A DNA stretch of 64,000 bases from JAKAXS01 sp965279065 (GCA_965279065.1 OZ257134.1:806001-870000); one strand, 5' to 3'; shown: positions 49,078-58,666, counted from the first letter of the stretch. Notes: generated by a model not told the origin, from the letters alone. Translations and numbers: made by a program.

Positions 49078-49154
49078 CGGAGCGTAGCGCAGCCTGGTAG
49101 CGCACTTGCTTCGGGAGCAAGGGGTCGGGAGTTCGAATCTCCCCGCTCCGACCA
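49078..49154 (+). tRNA. tRNA-Pro (anticodon CGG)
   Basis: Acceptor stem CGGAGCG / CGCTCCG, D-arm with AGCGCAGCCTGGTAGCGC, anticodon stem CTTGC/GCAAG with loop TTCGGGA, T-arm GTTCGAATC and an encoded CCA. Confidence 0.97.
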
Positions 49155-49316
49155 ATTCTTTCAGGTTTGCCGGCCGGCCGGCGCCGATCACTCCTCAACA
49201 CGCGAGACCCCCGTCCCCGCTCAACAGCGTTTGCCGCCAGGCGGCGGGTCGGCCAAGATGCGGGCCCAGATCAGCAAACTCGAGATCTGCGATCCTGAGA
49301 GGACCGCCCCGCGACC

Positions 49317-50273
49317 ATGCCCGATACCGCACTCCCCGAGACGCTCCGGCCCTACGACGCACGCATGCTGTCCGTCGGCGACGGCCACTGGCTGTATGTC
49401 GAGGAGGTCGGACGTCGCGACGGCTATCCCGCGCTCTTCCTGCACGGCGGCCCCGGCAGCGGCGCCCAGCACATGCATCGCCGCATCTTCGATCCCGAGC
49501 GCCACCGCGCCATCCTGTTCGATCAGCGCGGCGCTGGCCGCAGCCATCCGTATCTGTCGCTCACCGCCAACACCACCGACCACCTCATCGACGACATCGA
49601 GCGCATCCGCACGCACTTCGCCATCGACAAATGGCTCGTCGCCGGCGGCTCGTGGGGCTCGACCCTGGCGCTGGCCTACGCCGAGCGCTATCCGCAGCGC
49701 GTCGCCGGTCTCGTGCTGCGCGCCGTCTTTCTCGGCACGGCCGAGGAGGTCGACTGGGCCTTCATCACGGGCCCGAAGACGTTCCGGCCCGATCTCTACG
49801 CCGACTTCGTCGCCATGCTGCCCGGCCCCGAGCAGCGCGATCCCCTGATCTCCTACATCCGCCGCATCCTGCATCCCGATCGCGCCGTGCATTTCGCCGC
49901 CGTCCAGGCATGGTACGAGTATGAGCGCGCGCTGTCGCAATTGGCTCCCGCCGCCACGCGCCTATCCGTGCCGGCGACCTGTACGCAAGGCCGCCTGCCG
50001 CCGACGCCGATCATCGAGGCGCATTACATCCGCAACAATTTCTTTCTCGCGCCCGGCCAGCTCCTGGCCCAGGCGGACCGGCTCGCCGGCATTCCCGGCG
50101 CCATCGTCCAGGGCCGCTATGATCTGTTGTGTCCGCCGCTGGTCGCCCACACCCTGGCGCAAGCCTGGCCCGGCAGCGAGGTGACGTTCGTGGAGGCGGC
50201 CGGCCACGCCATGACGGAAGCCGACGTCACGGACCGTATGCGTCAGGCCGTGACGGATCTGACGCCCCGTTGA
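49317..50273 (+). CDS. pip: Proline iminopeptidase
   Basis: 318 residues, standard length. An alpha/beta-hydrolase that removes N-terminal proline from peptides in the cytoplasm. The oxyanion motif HGGPGSGAQ, the tract DQRGAGRSHPY, the nucleophile GGSWGSTLALAYAERYP and the catalytic Asp/His regions (GRYDLLCPP, EAAGHAM) are complete. Its 3' end overlaps the convergent GDPD gene by 47 bases. Confidence 0.97.
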   Translation: MPDTALPETLRPYDARMLSVGDGHWLYVEEVGRRDGYPALFLHGGPGSGAQHMHRRIFDPERHRAILFDQRGAGRSHPYLSLTANTTDHLIDDIERIRTHFAIDKWLVAGGSWGSTLALAYAERYPQRVAGLVLRAVFLGTAEEVDWAFITGPKTFRPDLYADFVAMLPGPEQRDPLISYIRRILHPDRAVHFAAVQAWYEYERALSQLAPAATRLSVPATCTQGRLPPTPIIEAHYIRNNFFLAPGQLLAQADRLAGIPGAIVQGRYDLLCPPLVAHTLAQAWPGSEVTFVEAAGHAMTEADVTDRMRQAVTDLTPR

Positions 50274-51066
50274 CGGCGGCACCGCTGACCGCGGCCCGCG
50301 TCTCCGCCGCCAGCTGCAATGACCCGTTCTCGAAAATCGGCGCATCGGCGAACTGCTCGGCGAGCGCCCGGTCCTCTTCCGACCGCACCGTCCAGGTGAA
50401 GAGCGGCATGCCGAGGTCCCGTACCCGCTGCGGCGCCGCCGTTTGCAGGGCCTGCACCTCGTAGGCGTAGAAATCCGGGCTTGCCGCTTCGCTCTCTTCT
50501 AGGTCGCGCAGGCGCGCGGCGCGCTGCGCATCGATGCGGTCGCCCCACCAGCCCTCGCCCGCGAACGATCCCGAGATGATGCCGCGCGGCACCTGCGGGG
50601 CATATTGCTTCGCCAATTCCACCACGGCCGGATCGAACGACATCAGCGCGATCGGCCCCTCGTAGTAGGCGGCCATGCGGCAGACGCGAAACAGGAAGCT
50701 GTGATCGGGCGGCTCCCACTCGCTTTTGATCTCCACCAGCAGCGGCACGCGCCCCGCGACCAGGTCCAGGAGTTCGGTAAAGCTGAGGATCGTGTCGTCA
50801 TGTCCGCGGTACTTGAGCTGCGCCAGATCCGCCTCGGTCAGGTCCGCCACCGGCCCATTGCCGTCGATCAGCCGGTCGACGACGTCATCGTGGAACACGA
50901 CGGGCACCCCGCCGGCCGCCGGCCGCACGTCGCACTCGATGCCGAGATCGGCATCGATCGCCGCCTGGAACGCCGCGCGCGAGTTCTCGACGCGCCCGGC
51001 CGCCGGATCGAACAGGCCGCGATGCGCAATGGGAACGAGAAAGATCGCTCGGTCTAGTCGCGGCAT
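50227..51066 (-). CDS. Glycerophosphodiester phosphodiesterase
   Basis: 279 residues. The GDPD fold has AHRGLFDPAAGRVENSRAAF, ADLGIECDVRPAAGGVPVVF and HDDVVDRLIDGNG, LLVEIKSEW and FTWTVRSEEDR; the catalytic His pair, Glu and Asp are in place. There is no signal peptide. It hydrolyses glycerophosphodiesters to glycerol 3-phosphate and an alcohol. It follows the RidA gene by seven bases in one operon. Confidence 0.94.
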   Translation of the reverse strand: MPRLDRAIFLVPIAHRGLFDPAAGRVENSRAAFQAAIDADLGIECDVRPAAGGVPVVFHDDVVDRLIDGNGPVADLTEADLAQLKYRGHDDTILSFTELLDLVAGRVPLLVEIKSEWEPPDHSFLFRVCRMAAYYEGPIALMSFDPAVVELAKQYAPQVPRGIISGSFAGEGWWGDRIDAQRAARLRDLEESEAASPDFYAYEVQALQTAAPQRVRDLGMPLFTWTVRSEEDRALAEQFADAPIFENGSLQLAAETRAAVSGAAVNGASDPSRPDAYGP

Positions 51067-51073
51067 GTCCGCC

Positions 51074-51538
51074 TCACGTCACGCTGAAGATGGCGTCGAC
51101 CTCGACCGCCGCACCGGCCGGAAGCCCGGAGACACCGACGGCCGCGCGCGTATGCCGGCCCTTGTCGCCCAGCACCGCGACCATCAGGTCGGAGGCGCCG
51201 TTGATAATCTTGGGATGATCGGTGAAGTCCGGCCCGGCATTGACGAAGCCGGTCAGCCGCACGACCTGGCTGATGCGGTCGAGATTTCCCAAGGCCGCCT
51301 GTGCCTGCGCCAACAGGTTTAAGGCGCACACCTTCGCCGCTCCGACGCCGTCCTCTACGCTCAGCGTATCGCCGACGCGCCCCGCGATCAACGTTCCGTC
51401 GCCCGCTTTGGAGATCTGGCCGGAGATGAACAGCAGATTGCCCGACACGAGAAACGGAACATAGTTTGCCACGGGGCTGGGGGCCGGCGGGAGCACCAAT
51501 CCGAGGTCCCGCAGCCGCGCCGCAATCTCGCCACTCAT
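51074..51538 (-). CDS. RidA/YjgF/UK114-family protein
   Basis: 154 residues, the long (RutC/YjgF-like) form. Recognised from YVPFLVSGNLLFISGQISKA, NLLAQAQAALGNLDRISQVV, TGFVNAGPDFTDHPKIINGAS and the active-site region RHTRAAVGVSGLPAGAAVEV, where Arg binds the carboxylate. RidA-type enzymes hydrolyse reactive enamines or imines from amino-acid metabolism; this subgroup is less defined. Confidence 0.93.
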   Translation of the reverse strand: MSGEIAARLRDLGLVLPPAPSPVANYVPFLVSGNLLFISGQISKAGDGTLIAGRVGDTLSVEDGVGAAKVCALNLLAQAQAALGNLDRISQVVRLTGFVNAGPDFTDHPKIINGASDLMVAVLGDKGRHTRAAVGVSGLPAGAAVEVDAIFSVT

Positions 51539-51768
51539 ACGTACTCCTTGAACGCGTTACCGGAGAACACGCCTCCCTGGGCCGCCTCGCCGGCGGCCTG
51601 TCCCAGTCGAGCTGGCAAATTGATCCGGCCAGCGGCATTTTGCAATGCCTTCCGGATCGCCGATCTCAGGCGTGGGCTTTGTGCTACACTTCTTCTCCGC
51701 GCCGGATTTGAACCATATGGCTCGTTCGGGGTTTGACGCAGCCGGCTTCGGCCGAATTTGGACAACGA

Positions 51769-52623
51769 ATGACACGCGATCTCGCCAAGCACCTCGCTGC
51801 CGCTGCAGCGTTCGCCCTGATCCTGGGCGCCGCCGCTCAAGCCATCGCCCAGCCGGTCAAGTTCGCCCCGCATCGCGCCGTGTACGACATTGCGCTCGCG
51901 CGCACGGGCGCCGCCTCCGGCGTCAACGAGCTGGACGGCCGTCTCGTCTATGAACTGAAGGGCAGCGCCTGCGAAGGCTACGAGCAGGCGATGCGCTTTG
52001 TCACCCGCACCTCCTCGCAGGACGGCGAATTGCAGGTGACCGATCTGCGCACGACGAGTTGGGAGGATGCCCCGGCCAAGCGCCTGCGGTTTACCTCGCG
52101 CAATTACCAGAACGCCAAGCTCAGCGAGGAAACGCAGGGCGACGCCAAGCGTTCCGATAGCGCCAGCCCCGCCACCGTGGAGATCATGAAGCCCTCGCGC
52201 GCCGAGAGCGGTCTGCCCGCCAACGTCTACTTCCCGATCCAGCACTCGATCGCCGTCATCGAAGCCGCCCGCAAGGGCAATCTGATGCTCTCGGCCGACC
52301 TCTATGACGGCTCCGACAGCGGCCGCAAGATCTACTCCACGAGCACCGTCATCGGCTTCGAACGCAAGCCCGGAAGCATGAAGTTTCCCGCACTTGCGGC
52401 GAACGGCGAACGCCTGACGCAGACCGCGTCATGGCCGGTCTCGATCAGCTATTTCGACAAGAAGCCCGGCAAGGGCGACGCCGTACCGAGCTACGAGATG
52501 GCCTATCGTTTCCACGAGAACGGCGTCACCAGCGAACTGACGATCGACCACGGCGAGTTCGCCTTCAAGGGCAAGCTGAAGGAACTAACCTTCCTGCCCG
52601 AGACGCCGTGCAGTCCGAAATAG
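51769..52623 (+). CDS. EipB-family (DUF1849) cell-envelope integrity protein
   Basis: 284 residues from the ATG at 51769, opening a signal peptide (LAKHLAAAAAFALILGAAA). The mature protein matches EipB of Brucella, a periplasmic beta-spiral protein needed for envelope integrity: FAPHRAVYDIALARTGAASG, DGRLVYELKGSACEGYEQAM and TSWEDAPAKRLRFTSRNYQN. The two conserved cysteines (68 and 281) that form the EipB disulfide are present. Function in this organism is inferred. Confidence 0.93.
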   Translation: MTRDLAKHLAAAAAFALILGAAAQAIAQPVKFAPHRAVYDIALARTGAASGVNELDGRLVYELKGSACEGYEQAMRFVTRTSSQDGELQVTDLRTTSWEDAPAKRLRFTSRNYQNAKLSEETQGDAKRSDSASPATVEIMKPSRAESGLPANVYFPIQHSIAVIEAARKGNLMLSADLYDGSDSGRKIYSTSTVIGFERKPGSMKFPALAANGERLTQTASWPVSISYFDKKPGKGDAVPSYEMAYRFHENGVTSELTIDHGEFAFKGKLKELTFLPETPCSPK

Positions 52624-52641
52624 CGACTCCGAAACCGCCGA

Positions 52642-53607
52642 TCACACCGCCGCGCCCGGCGGATCGGCGTGCGTTCCGCCTGCCGAGGCCACGCCCCACA
52701 GCCAGGCCGCGCCGCGCACCCCGCCGGCATCGCCCCACACCGGTGGCTTGATCGTCACCGACGGGCGGTCCGACAGGATCCACGGGGCCATCTGGCCCGG
52801 CAGCACGTCGTAGAGGTGCGTCAGCCGTGACAGCCCACCGCCCAGTACGATCACGTCGGGATCGGTGATGTTGACGATCAGCGCCAGCCCGCGTGCCAGC
52901 CGCGACGCATGCCGCTCCAGTGTCGCCGTCGCCGCCGCATCGCCCGCCTGCGCCTTCGCCGCGATGTCGGTTGCCTTCAGCGTCTCGCCCGTCGCCCGTG
53001 TATGATCGGCCTCCAGCGAAGGCCCCGCCACCCAGCGTTCCATGCAGCCGCGCCGGCCGCAGAAGCACAGCTCGCCGGGATGCTCGCCGGGCTCCGACCA
53101 CGGCAGCGGCATGTGCCCCCACTCGCCGCCGGTACCGTTCGGCCCATCGACGATGTGCCGGTTGACGACGAGCCCGCCGCCCGTCCCCGTTCCCAAAATG
53201 ACGCCGAACACGGTCCCCGCGCCCGCCCCCGCGCCGTCGACCGCTTCCGACAGCGCAAAGCAATTCGCATCGTTGGCAACCCGCACGGGCCGCATCAGCG
53301 CCGCCGCCAGATCCACCGCGAATGGCTTCCCGTTGAGCCACGTGGAATTGGCGTTCTGCCCCAGTCCGGTGCGCGGCGAGATCGACCCGGGCATTCCGAG
53401 CCCGACGGTTGCGCTGACGCCGCTTTCGGTCTCCAGGTGTTCCACCAGCCCGCGCAGCTCCAGCAGCGTTGCGTGATAGTCCCGCGGCGTCTTGATGCGC
53501 TGTCGCGTCAGTTCCCGGCCATCGTGCCCGATGACGAGGCCCTCGATCTTGGTACCGCCCAGATCGATGCCGATACGGCCGGTTGCCTCCGTCCCTTTGC
53601 GGCTCAA
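52642..53607 (-). CDS. ROK-family sugar kinase (fructokinase/glucokinase-like)
   Basis: 321 residues. Starts at a TTG (53607) that overlaps the DUF3572 stop by TTGA. The ATP site is IGIDLGGTKIEGLVI, sugar-binding segments are GLGMPGSISPRTG, NSTWLNGKPF and ANDANCFALSEA, and the ROK signature has ILGTGTGGGLVVN with GEWGHMPLP and the zinc motif ELCFCGRRGCMERW. This combination fits Mak/NagK-like kinases; the sugar is not settled by sequence. It lies 18 bases from the end of the convergent EipB gene. Confidence 0.95.
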   Translation of the reverse strand: MSRKGTEATGRIGIDLGGTKIEGLVIGHDGRELTRQRIKTPRDYHATLLELRGLVEHLETESGVSATVGLGMPGSISPRTGLGQNANSTWLNGKPFAVDLAAALMRPVRVANDANCFALSEAVDGAGAGAGTVFGVILGTGTGGGLVVNRHIVDGPNGTGGEWGHMPLPWSEPGEHPGELCFCGRRGCMERWVAGPSLEADHTRATGETLKATDIAAKAQAGDAAATATLERHASRLARGLALIVNITDPDVIVLGGGLSRLTHLYDVLPGQMAPWILSDRPSVTIKPPVWGDAGGVRGAAWLWGVASAGGTHADPPGAAV

Positions 53608-53906
53608 AGCCAGTCTCCTGCGTTGCTGTTTCCCGAAATAAGCCGGCGCGCCTCCTCGATCCGCTCGGGCGCCACACCCGCCGCGCTTGCAAACACGAGC
53701 AGCAGCGATTGGTCGCCCATCAGGTGATCGAGGACCGCCATTAACGTCTCAGCCTCCCCTGCCCGTGCCCGAAGAGCACCAGGTTCAATTCCTGTGAGCT
53801 GCAGAAAGCGCTCCAGCCGGGGTCCGTCGTTCGCCAAAAAAGCCAATGCTGTCAATGCCAAAGCGTCCGCGTCCTCGCGTCTCAATGATTGCTTAGCTAT
53901 GCCCAC
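53604..53906 (-). CDS. DUF3572 protein
   Basis: 100 residues. Recognised from ALALTALAFLANDGPRLERF, LTGIEPGALR and MAVLDHLMGDQSLLLVFASA, typical of the alphaproteobacterial DUF3572 family that sits upstream of divK, as here. All-helical, cytoplasmic, function unknown. Overlaps the ROK kinase gene by TTGA. Confidence 0.92.
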   Translation of the reverse strand: MGIAKQSLRREDADALALTALAFLANDGPRLERFLQLTGIEPGALRARAGEAETLMAVLDHLMGDQSLLLVFASAAGVAPERIEEARRLISGNSNAGDWL

Positions 53907-54064
53907 CCTGCTGACCTCGACACTGCTGGAATCCGGACCGTCTTAAGGAGTTACTTAAGCCTTTGCGCCTAGATTTTCTCCTGATCATCGATCGCAGAAT
54001 CGGTGCATCAAGACTGAGAACATGGGGCGGCGGGCGTCACTCGATGACCTACCAAGAGACCAGG

Positions 54065-54475
54065 ATGGCAACCGATGGCGGCGCGCGACCCACGCGGTCC
54101 GGCGTGAAAAGCGTGCTGATTGTGGAAGACAACGAGCTCAACATGAAGCTCTTCCACGACTTGCTCAACGCGCACGGCTACGAGACGATCCTCACGCGCC
54201 ACGGCCTCGACGCCATTTCCCTGGCGCGCACACACCGTCCGAACCTCATTTTGATGGATATCCAGCTGCCGGAGATCTCGGGCCTCGAGGTCACGCGCTG
54301 GCTGAAGGAAGACGACGATCTCAAAAGCATTCCGGTCGTCGCCGTCACCGCTTACGCGATGAAGGGCGACGAAGAACGCATTCGCTCCGGCGGCTGCGAA
54401 GCCTACGTATCCAAGCCCATTTCCGTCAGCATGTTCCTGGAAACCGTACGCCGGTTCATCGGGGACGCGAACTGA
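54065..54475 (+). CDS. divK: DivK-type single-domain response regulator
   Basis: About 136 residues with a single receiver domain. Phosphoacceptor Asp lies in [15 protein letters not shown]; acidic pair in [14 protein letters not shown]; switch residues in [16 protein letters not shown] and Lys in [10 protein letters not shown]. DivK controls cell-cycle kinases and asymmetric division in alphaproteobacteria, and the adjacent pleD confirms it. The start could be the ATG at 54044 or that at 54065; the extra residues before SVLIVED are unusual for the family. Confidence 0.95.
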   Translation: MATDGGARPTRSGVKSVLIVEDNELNMKLFHDLLNAHGYETILTRHGLDAISLARTHRPNLILMDIQLPEISGLEVTRWLKEDDDLKSIPVVAVTAYAMKGDEERIRSGGCEAYVSKPISVSMFLETVRRFIGDAN

Positions 54476-54507
54476 ACAGAATTTTTGTATTGAGTTGGTG
54501 AGTTGAG

Positions 54508-55878
54508 ATGACCGCCCGCATTCTTGTAGTCGACGATTTGCTCGTCAACGTTAAGCTGCTCGAGGCACGCCTCAGCGCTGAGTACTACGATGTTCTCACC
54601 GCCCACAGCGGCCATGAAGCCCTCGAAATTTGCGCCCGCGAACGCGTCGACATCATTCTCCTCGACGTCATGATGCCCGGCCTCGACGGCTTCGAGACCT
54701 GCCGCCGCCTGAAATCTGACCCGGCCACGCAGCATATTCCCGTGATCATGGTCACGGCCCTCGACCAGGCATCGGACCGCGTTCGCTGCCTCGAGTTCGG
54801 CGCCGACGACTTCCTGACCAAACCCGTCGACGACCTCGCCCTGATTACGCGTGTCCGCAATCTCACGCGCCTCAAGATGCTCAACGACGAAATGCTCATG
54901 CGCGCATCCACGCGCCGCGCCATGGGCCTCGTCGATCAGGTGGCCCTTGAAGCGGCCCTACAGCAGAGCCGCGGCCGCATCATCGTCGTCGACGACCATC
55001 AGCGCTCCGCCAGCCGCCTGCATGAAGTCCTCAGTATTCAGCACGAGGTGACCGTCGAGAGCAACGCCGACGCCGCCAACGCCAAGATCACCGAAGACCG
55101 CTTCGATCTCGCCATCGTCTCGATGAGCCTGATGAGCTCGGACGGCATGCGCCTGTGTTCCCAGCTTCGCACCCGCGAAAGCACGCGCCACCTGCCCATC
55201 ATCATGCTGGTCGAGCCGCAGAACGAGGCGCGCCTGCTGCGGGGCCTTGATCTCGGCGTCACGGATTACCTCATCCGCCCGATCGACCGCCAGGAACTGC
55301 TGGCCCGCGTGCAGACCCAGATCCGGCGCAAGCGCTACTCGGACTACTTGCGCAAACGGCTCGAGTCCTGCTTCGAACTGTCGATCATGGATCCCCTGAC
55401 GCAGCTGCACAATCGCCGCTATCTCGACGGCCATCTCAATACGCTCGTCAGCGAAGCGAAGGCCAACGCCAAGCCTCTCAGCGTTCTCATGATCGACATC
55501 GACCACTTCAAGACGGTCAACGACACCTACGGCCACGACGCCGGCGATATCATCCTGCGCGAGTGCGCCGCCCGGCTGCGGCAGAATACGCGCGGCGTCG
55601 ATCTGGCGGCCCGCGTCGGCGGCGAAGAGTTCGTCATCGTCATGCCGGACACCGATCGCGTTCGCGCCGCTTCGATCGGCGAGCGCCTGCGCGCCAGCAT
55701 TGCCGAGCAGCCATTCAAGGTGAACGACGACATCACGTTGCGCGTGACGGCAAGCGTAGGGTTGGGCAGTCTCGACGAGATCGAGGACACGCCTGAAACC
55801 CTGCTCAAGCGTGCCGACAAAGCTCTGTACGCTGCAAAGCGTCATGGCCGCAATCGCGTTTCCGCAGACGCCGCCTGA
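54508..55878 (+). CDS. pleD: PleD-type diguanylate cyclase response regulator
   Basis: 456 residues: receiver 1 (about 1-125; ILLDVMMPGLDGFETCRR), a diverged receiver 2 (about 150-275; VDDHQRSASRL, no clear phosphoacceptor), and a GGDEF domain (about 285-455) with active site RVGGEEFVIVMPD. The inhibitory I-site RGVD stands five residues before GGEEF, so c-di-GMP feedback is expected. It follows divK by 32 bases; the two control the swarmer-to-stalked transition in relatives. Confidence 0.97.
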   Translation: MTARILVVDDLLVNVKLLEARLSAEYYDVLTAHSGHEALEICARERVDIILLDVMMPGLDGFETCRRLKSDPATQHIPVIMVTALDQASDRVRCLEFGADDFLTKPVDDLALITRVRNLTRLKMLNDEMLMRASTRRAMGLVDQVALEAALQQSRGRIIVVDDHQRSASRLHEVLSIQHEVTVESNADAANAKITEDRFDLAIVSMSLMSSDGMRLCSQLRTRESTRHLPIIMLVEPQNEARLLRGLDLGVTDYLIRPIDRQELLARVQTQIRRKRYSDYLRKRLESCFELSIMDPLTQLHNRRYLDGHLNTLVSEAKANAKPLSVLMIDIDHFKTVNDTYGHDAGDIILRECAARLRQNTRGVDLAARVGGEEFVIVMPDTDRVRAASIGERLRASIAEQPFKVNDDITLRVTASVGLGSLDEIEDTPETLLKRADKALYAAKRHGRNRVSADAA

Positions 55879-56532
55879 TCCCGGGCAACCACGCATAAAA
55901 AGTGTAAAGGATTGATCGCGAACCAGGATTTGGCGCGTGTCTTGAGTCGGGCGAGAAAGCCGCTTACCGAATCAAGCCTGTCAATAGGCAACTTGCAACA
56001 CGCAGCCAGTTCTGTCAGATTGTGTGTCCTGCACCCACGATTGTTGAGTGGACTTGGGCGCGGGCGGCCTCTGATGCGGTAGGCCGGTTTTGAAATTTGA
56101 ACGCTTGAGCCAAGCAGCAGAATCTGGGCTTGGAATTTTTGGTTTCCCGCGACCCGTTGGGTTCGCCGCATCTCCTGATGGAGCGGGGAAATCGTGGTTG
56201 GGTCCTAGCGGCTGAAGAGACCTCCTCGTTTAAGCTGCACTAGACCGGCTACGACACCAAATGGGAAGTCAACGCCCTCTTTGACAACCTGTTTGGTCAC
56301 TAGGCCAGGGTCCGTGGTTCACTCGGAATGCTTACCCCGCTGCCGAGCGATTGCGGACCCTGGTCAAGTCTCTCTGCAACGGAGAGCTTGATCGATCTCA
56401 AAGTATCCAGTCTTAAAAATCCCAGCCTCAAAACATCAAAGGCATGCCGTCCGTGATCGCGTGTGCGCAATCACCGTGAGCGTGTGTGCAAAAGTGAGCG
56501 AGCAGGCAGCATCAGTTCATAACTGAACTGGC
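55879..56532. other. Long intergenic gap
   Basis: About 650 bases after pleD, visibly lower in GC. It holds a possible interrupted reading frame (56109-56303), an inverted repeat CCAGGGTCCG / CGGACCCTGG at 56305-56363, and a small stem CAGTTCA / TGAACTG at 56513-56530 just after rpmG. No RNA family is recognisable. Confidence 0.5.
56109..56303 (+). pseudogene. Possible remnant of a coding frame with one internal TAG
   Basis: The frame reads LEFLVSRDPLGSPHLLMERG, then NRGWVLAAEETSSFKLH, a TAG (56241-56243), and TGYDTKWEVNALFDNLFGH before a final TAG. The composition is protein-like on both sides of the first stop, where Tyr (TAC/TAT) would fit. There is no start signal and no family I can name. 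Confidence 0.2.
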
Positions 56533-56700
56533 TTACTTGATTTTGGTTTCCTTGAACTCGACGTGCTTGCGCACGACGGGATCGTACTTCTTGAAAACGA
56601 TCTTCTCCGTCGACGTGCGCGGGTTCTTCTTCGTGACATAGAAGAAGCCGGTGCCGGCGGTCGAAAGCAGTTTGATCTTCTGCGTGATCTGCTTGGCCAT
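56533..56700 (-). CDS. rpmG: 50S ribosomal protein L33
   Basis: 55 residues starting [20 protein letters not shown], the usual length. It is the C-minus form: zinc-binding cysteines are replaced ([20 protein letters not shown]). Position after divK-pleD is conserved in this order. Long upstream in-frame codons are not part of the gene. Confidence 0.98.
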   Translation of the reverse strand: MAKQITQKIKLLSTAGTGFFYVTKKNPRTSTEKIVFKKYDPVVRKHVEFKETKIK

Positions 56701-56783
56701 TTGAGAATTTAACCTTGAATGTCTTGGTTGCGCGCACAAGGCACGCTTGCGTTCGGCGCAACATAGCGGCGCGCGCCCCGGTG

Positions 56784-57524
56784 TCAAGAACGTGCAGCGG
56801 GAAGCGACAATTCTGCGCGATGCATCACGTCGTTGTGTTCAAAATGGAATGGGACGCGCCTGTCCGCAGCCGGTTTCAGGCCGTCTTTCACCAGCGATTG
56901 CAGCTCCTGAATGACGACCCGCGTGATGGAGGGAACGTCTAACGCCGCCAAGGAACGAAAGTCGAACCAGTCCAGCTCCGACAGCTCGTCATCCATGGGC
57001 GTGCCCTGGTGCGCAATGTCTGCCGCATCGACCAGGAAAAAGCGCGTGTCGTAGCGGCGCAGCCGCTTGGTCGGCGTGATGGCACGCAGGAAGAACTGCG
57101 GGCTGCTCAGCTTCGGCATAACGCCGGTGGCCAGAAACGGCCGCCACGGTTCAGGTGCCTTGGCGGCTGCGGGAGCCGTGCCAGCCGCCAAGCCGCCCAC
57201 AATGCCGACGGCAAGTCCCGTCTCTTCGAACGTCTCGCGCAGCGCAGCCAGCGGCAGGCTGCGCACGAACCCGGCGGAGTAGGGCGCATGTCCCGCGCGC
57301 GGGATCGACAGCAGCGCGGCCTCGGCCTCTGGCACGTCGTCGGCGCTAGGTGCAGCGGCATCGTCATCGTCGACGCGCCCGCCGGGAAACACGAACACGT
57401 TGGGCAGGAATACCTGCGTCGCCCGCCGGCGGCCCATCAGGACGCGCGGCCCCGCGCCACTGCGGTCGACGATGACGAGCGTCGCCGCGTCGCGAATGGG
57501 CGGATCGGCGCTCTTATCGGCCAT
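56784..57524 (-). CDS. NUDIX hydrolase with insertion in the Nudix fold
   Basis: 246 residues. It starts [20 protein letters not shown], then [20 protein letters not shown]. The Nudix core [14 protein letters not shown] (REhxEExGh) is complete, but about 45 residues separate it from the glycine pair (GGRV), against about 10 in classic boxes. This arrangement resembles the NUDT19-like coenzyme A group, so CoA or a CoA derivative is a plausible substrate. It lies 12 bases after the DUF983 gene in one operon. Confidence 0.9.
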   Translation of the reverse strand: MADKSADPPIRDAATLVIVDRSGAGPRVLMGRRRATQVFLPNVFVFPGGRVDDDDAAAPSADDVPEAEAALLSIPRAGHAPYSAGFVRSLPLAALRETFEETGLAVGIVGGLAAGTAPAAAKAPEPWRPFLATGVMPKLSSPQFFLRAITPTKRLRRYDTRFFLVDAADIAHQGTPMDDELSELDWFDFRSLAALDVPSITRVVIQELQSLVKDGLKPAADRRVPFHFEHNDVMHRAELSLPAARS

Positions 57525-57536
57525 GGCGATGCGGCG

Positions 57537-57965
57537 CTAGGCCGTCCTGTGTTCGACGGGTGCCGGCGCGACGTCCACTTCCTTTTCGACGCCACCGAAG
57601 CCGTGCATGCGCAGCGCCCACTGCAAGCCCACCAGCGCACCCTTGACCCGCGGCAGCAGCCACAGGCTCATGATCAGCAGCGCCGGCAACGCCACTGACA
57701 AGTGAACCCAGGTCGGCGGCGCCCACAGCCGTTCCGCGATCAAGATGCCGCCGACGATGACGTGCCCGGTGATCATCATCACGAAATACGGCGGGGCGTC
57801 ATCGGCGCGATGATGATGCAGCTCCTCGCCACACGTGCCGCACGTGTCGACGACCTTCAGATACTTGCGATACAGCGCCCCCTCGCCGCAAGCGGGACAC
57901 GTCTGCTTGTAGCCGCGCAGCATGGCTTGCGGAACGGCGCGGGGAGCGGTGTCATCGGTCGCCAT
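57537..57965 (-). CDS. DUF983 membrane protein with zinc-ribbon start
   Basis: 142 residues from the ATG at 57965 (a second ATG precedes it directly). The DUF983 pattern is AMLRGYKQTCPACGEGALYR and VVDTCGTCGEELHHHRADD, four cysteines for a zinc ribbon, followed by two helices (VMMITGHVIVGGILIAERL, LPALLIMSLWLLP). Role unknown; conserved near rpmG in related genomes. Confidence 0.95.
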   Translation of the reverse strand: MATDDTAPRAVPQAMLRGYKQTCPACGEGALYRKYLKVVDTCGTCGEELHHHRADDAPPYFVMMITGHVIVGGILIAERLWAPPTWVHLSVALPALLIMSLWLLPRVKGALVGLQWALRMHGFGGVEKEVDVAPAPVEHRTA

Positions 57966-58183
57966 CATGGCCCTCGGCTGGCAGGGAGTAGCTGCCATAG
58001 AATTAGGCAATCGCCCCCCAAAATCAAACCGGCGGATAGTCGCGGTCCGGAGCAAATGCCGCGATCGGGAGCCTCTATCGCCCCGCCTCCGCACGAATGG
58101 AAAGATTGCCTGAGCTATCGTGGGGTCAACCCAGTATCCTGGCGATGTCGCCCAGCGTCGCTCTTGAACATGCTGGCGTGAGT

Positions 58184-58666
58184 CTACGGCTTCTCCCGAT
58201 CATAATAGTCTACCGTCGCCTCCGCTCGGAAGATCTTGTGCAGCCCGCGTTCGCCGCGCTTGCCGGCCACGATCGACACCTTCTGCGAGTCCGGATACTC
58301 GCACGTCTCCACCTCGACGAGGTTCGACAGCGCCAGGTAGCGCATCGTCACCGTGCCGGTATTGATGATCTGATGTGCCACCTCGGGTCCGCCCGTCGGG
58401 CAGGCGATCACATCGTGACGGCGGATCGGGTAACGCTTGTCGCCGAACCGCAGTTCGCCCTCCCCCTCGAGGATGAGGAACATCTCCTCCTCGCCGTGAT
58501 GGTTGTGGAACGGACACTGCACCTTGCCCGGCGGCAGGACGGTGAGATTGTAACCCAGCTTCTTCGCGCCGATGCGCTCGCTGAACAGCGCCCGGCTGGA
58601 CGTATAGACGCCGTTCTCCTCCACGTCGTCGAACTCGACCTCATCGAGGTTTATGATCGGCTTCAT
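58184..58666 (-). CDS. Cupin-domain protein
   Basis: 160 residues, a single cupin. Motif 1 PFHNHHGEEEMFLILEGEGE and motif 2 CPTGGPEVAHQIINTG are clear, with His, His, Glu and His as metal ligands. The N-terminal part (SERIGAKKLGYNLTVLPPGK) is typical of small stand-alone cupins. Substrate not predictable. Confidence 0.93.
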   Translation of the reverse strand: MKPIINLDEVEFDDVEENGVYTSSRALFSERIGAKKLGYNLTVLPPGKVQCPFHNHHGEEEMFLILEGEGELRFGDKRYPIRRHDVIACPTGGPEVAHQIINTGTVTMRYLALSNLVEVETCEYPDSQKVSIVAGKRGERGLHKIFRAEATVDYYDREKP

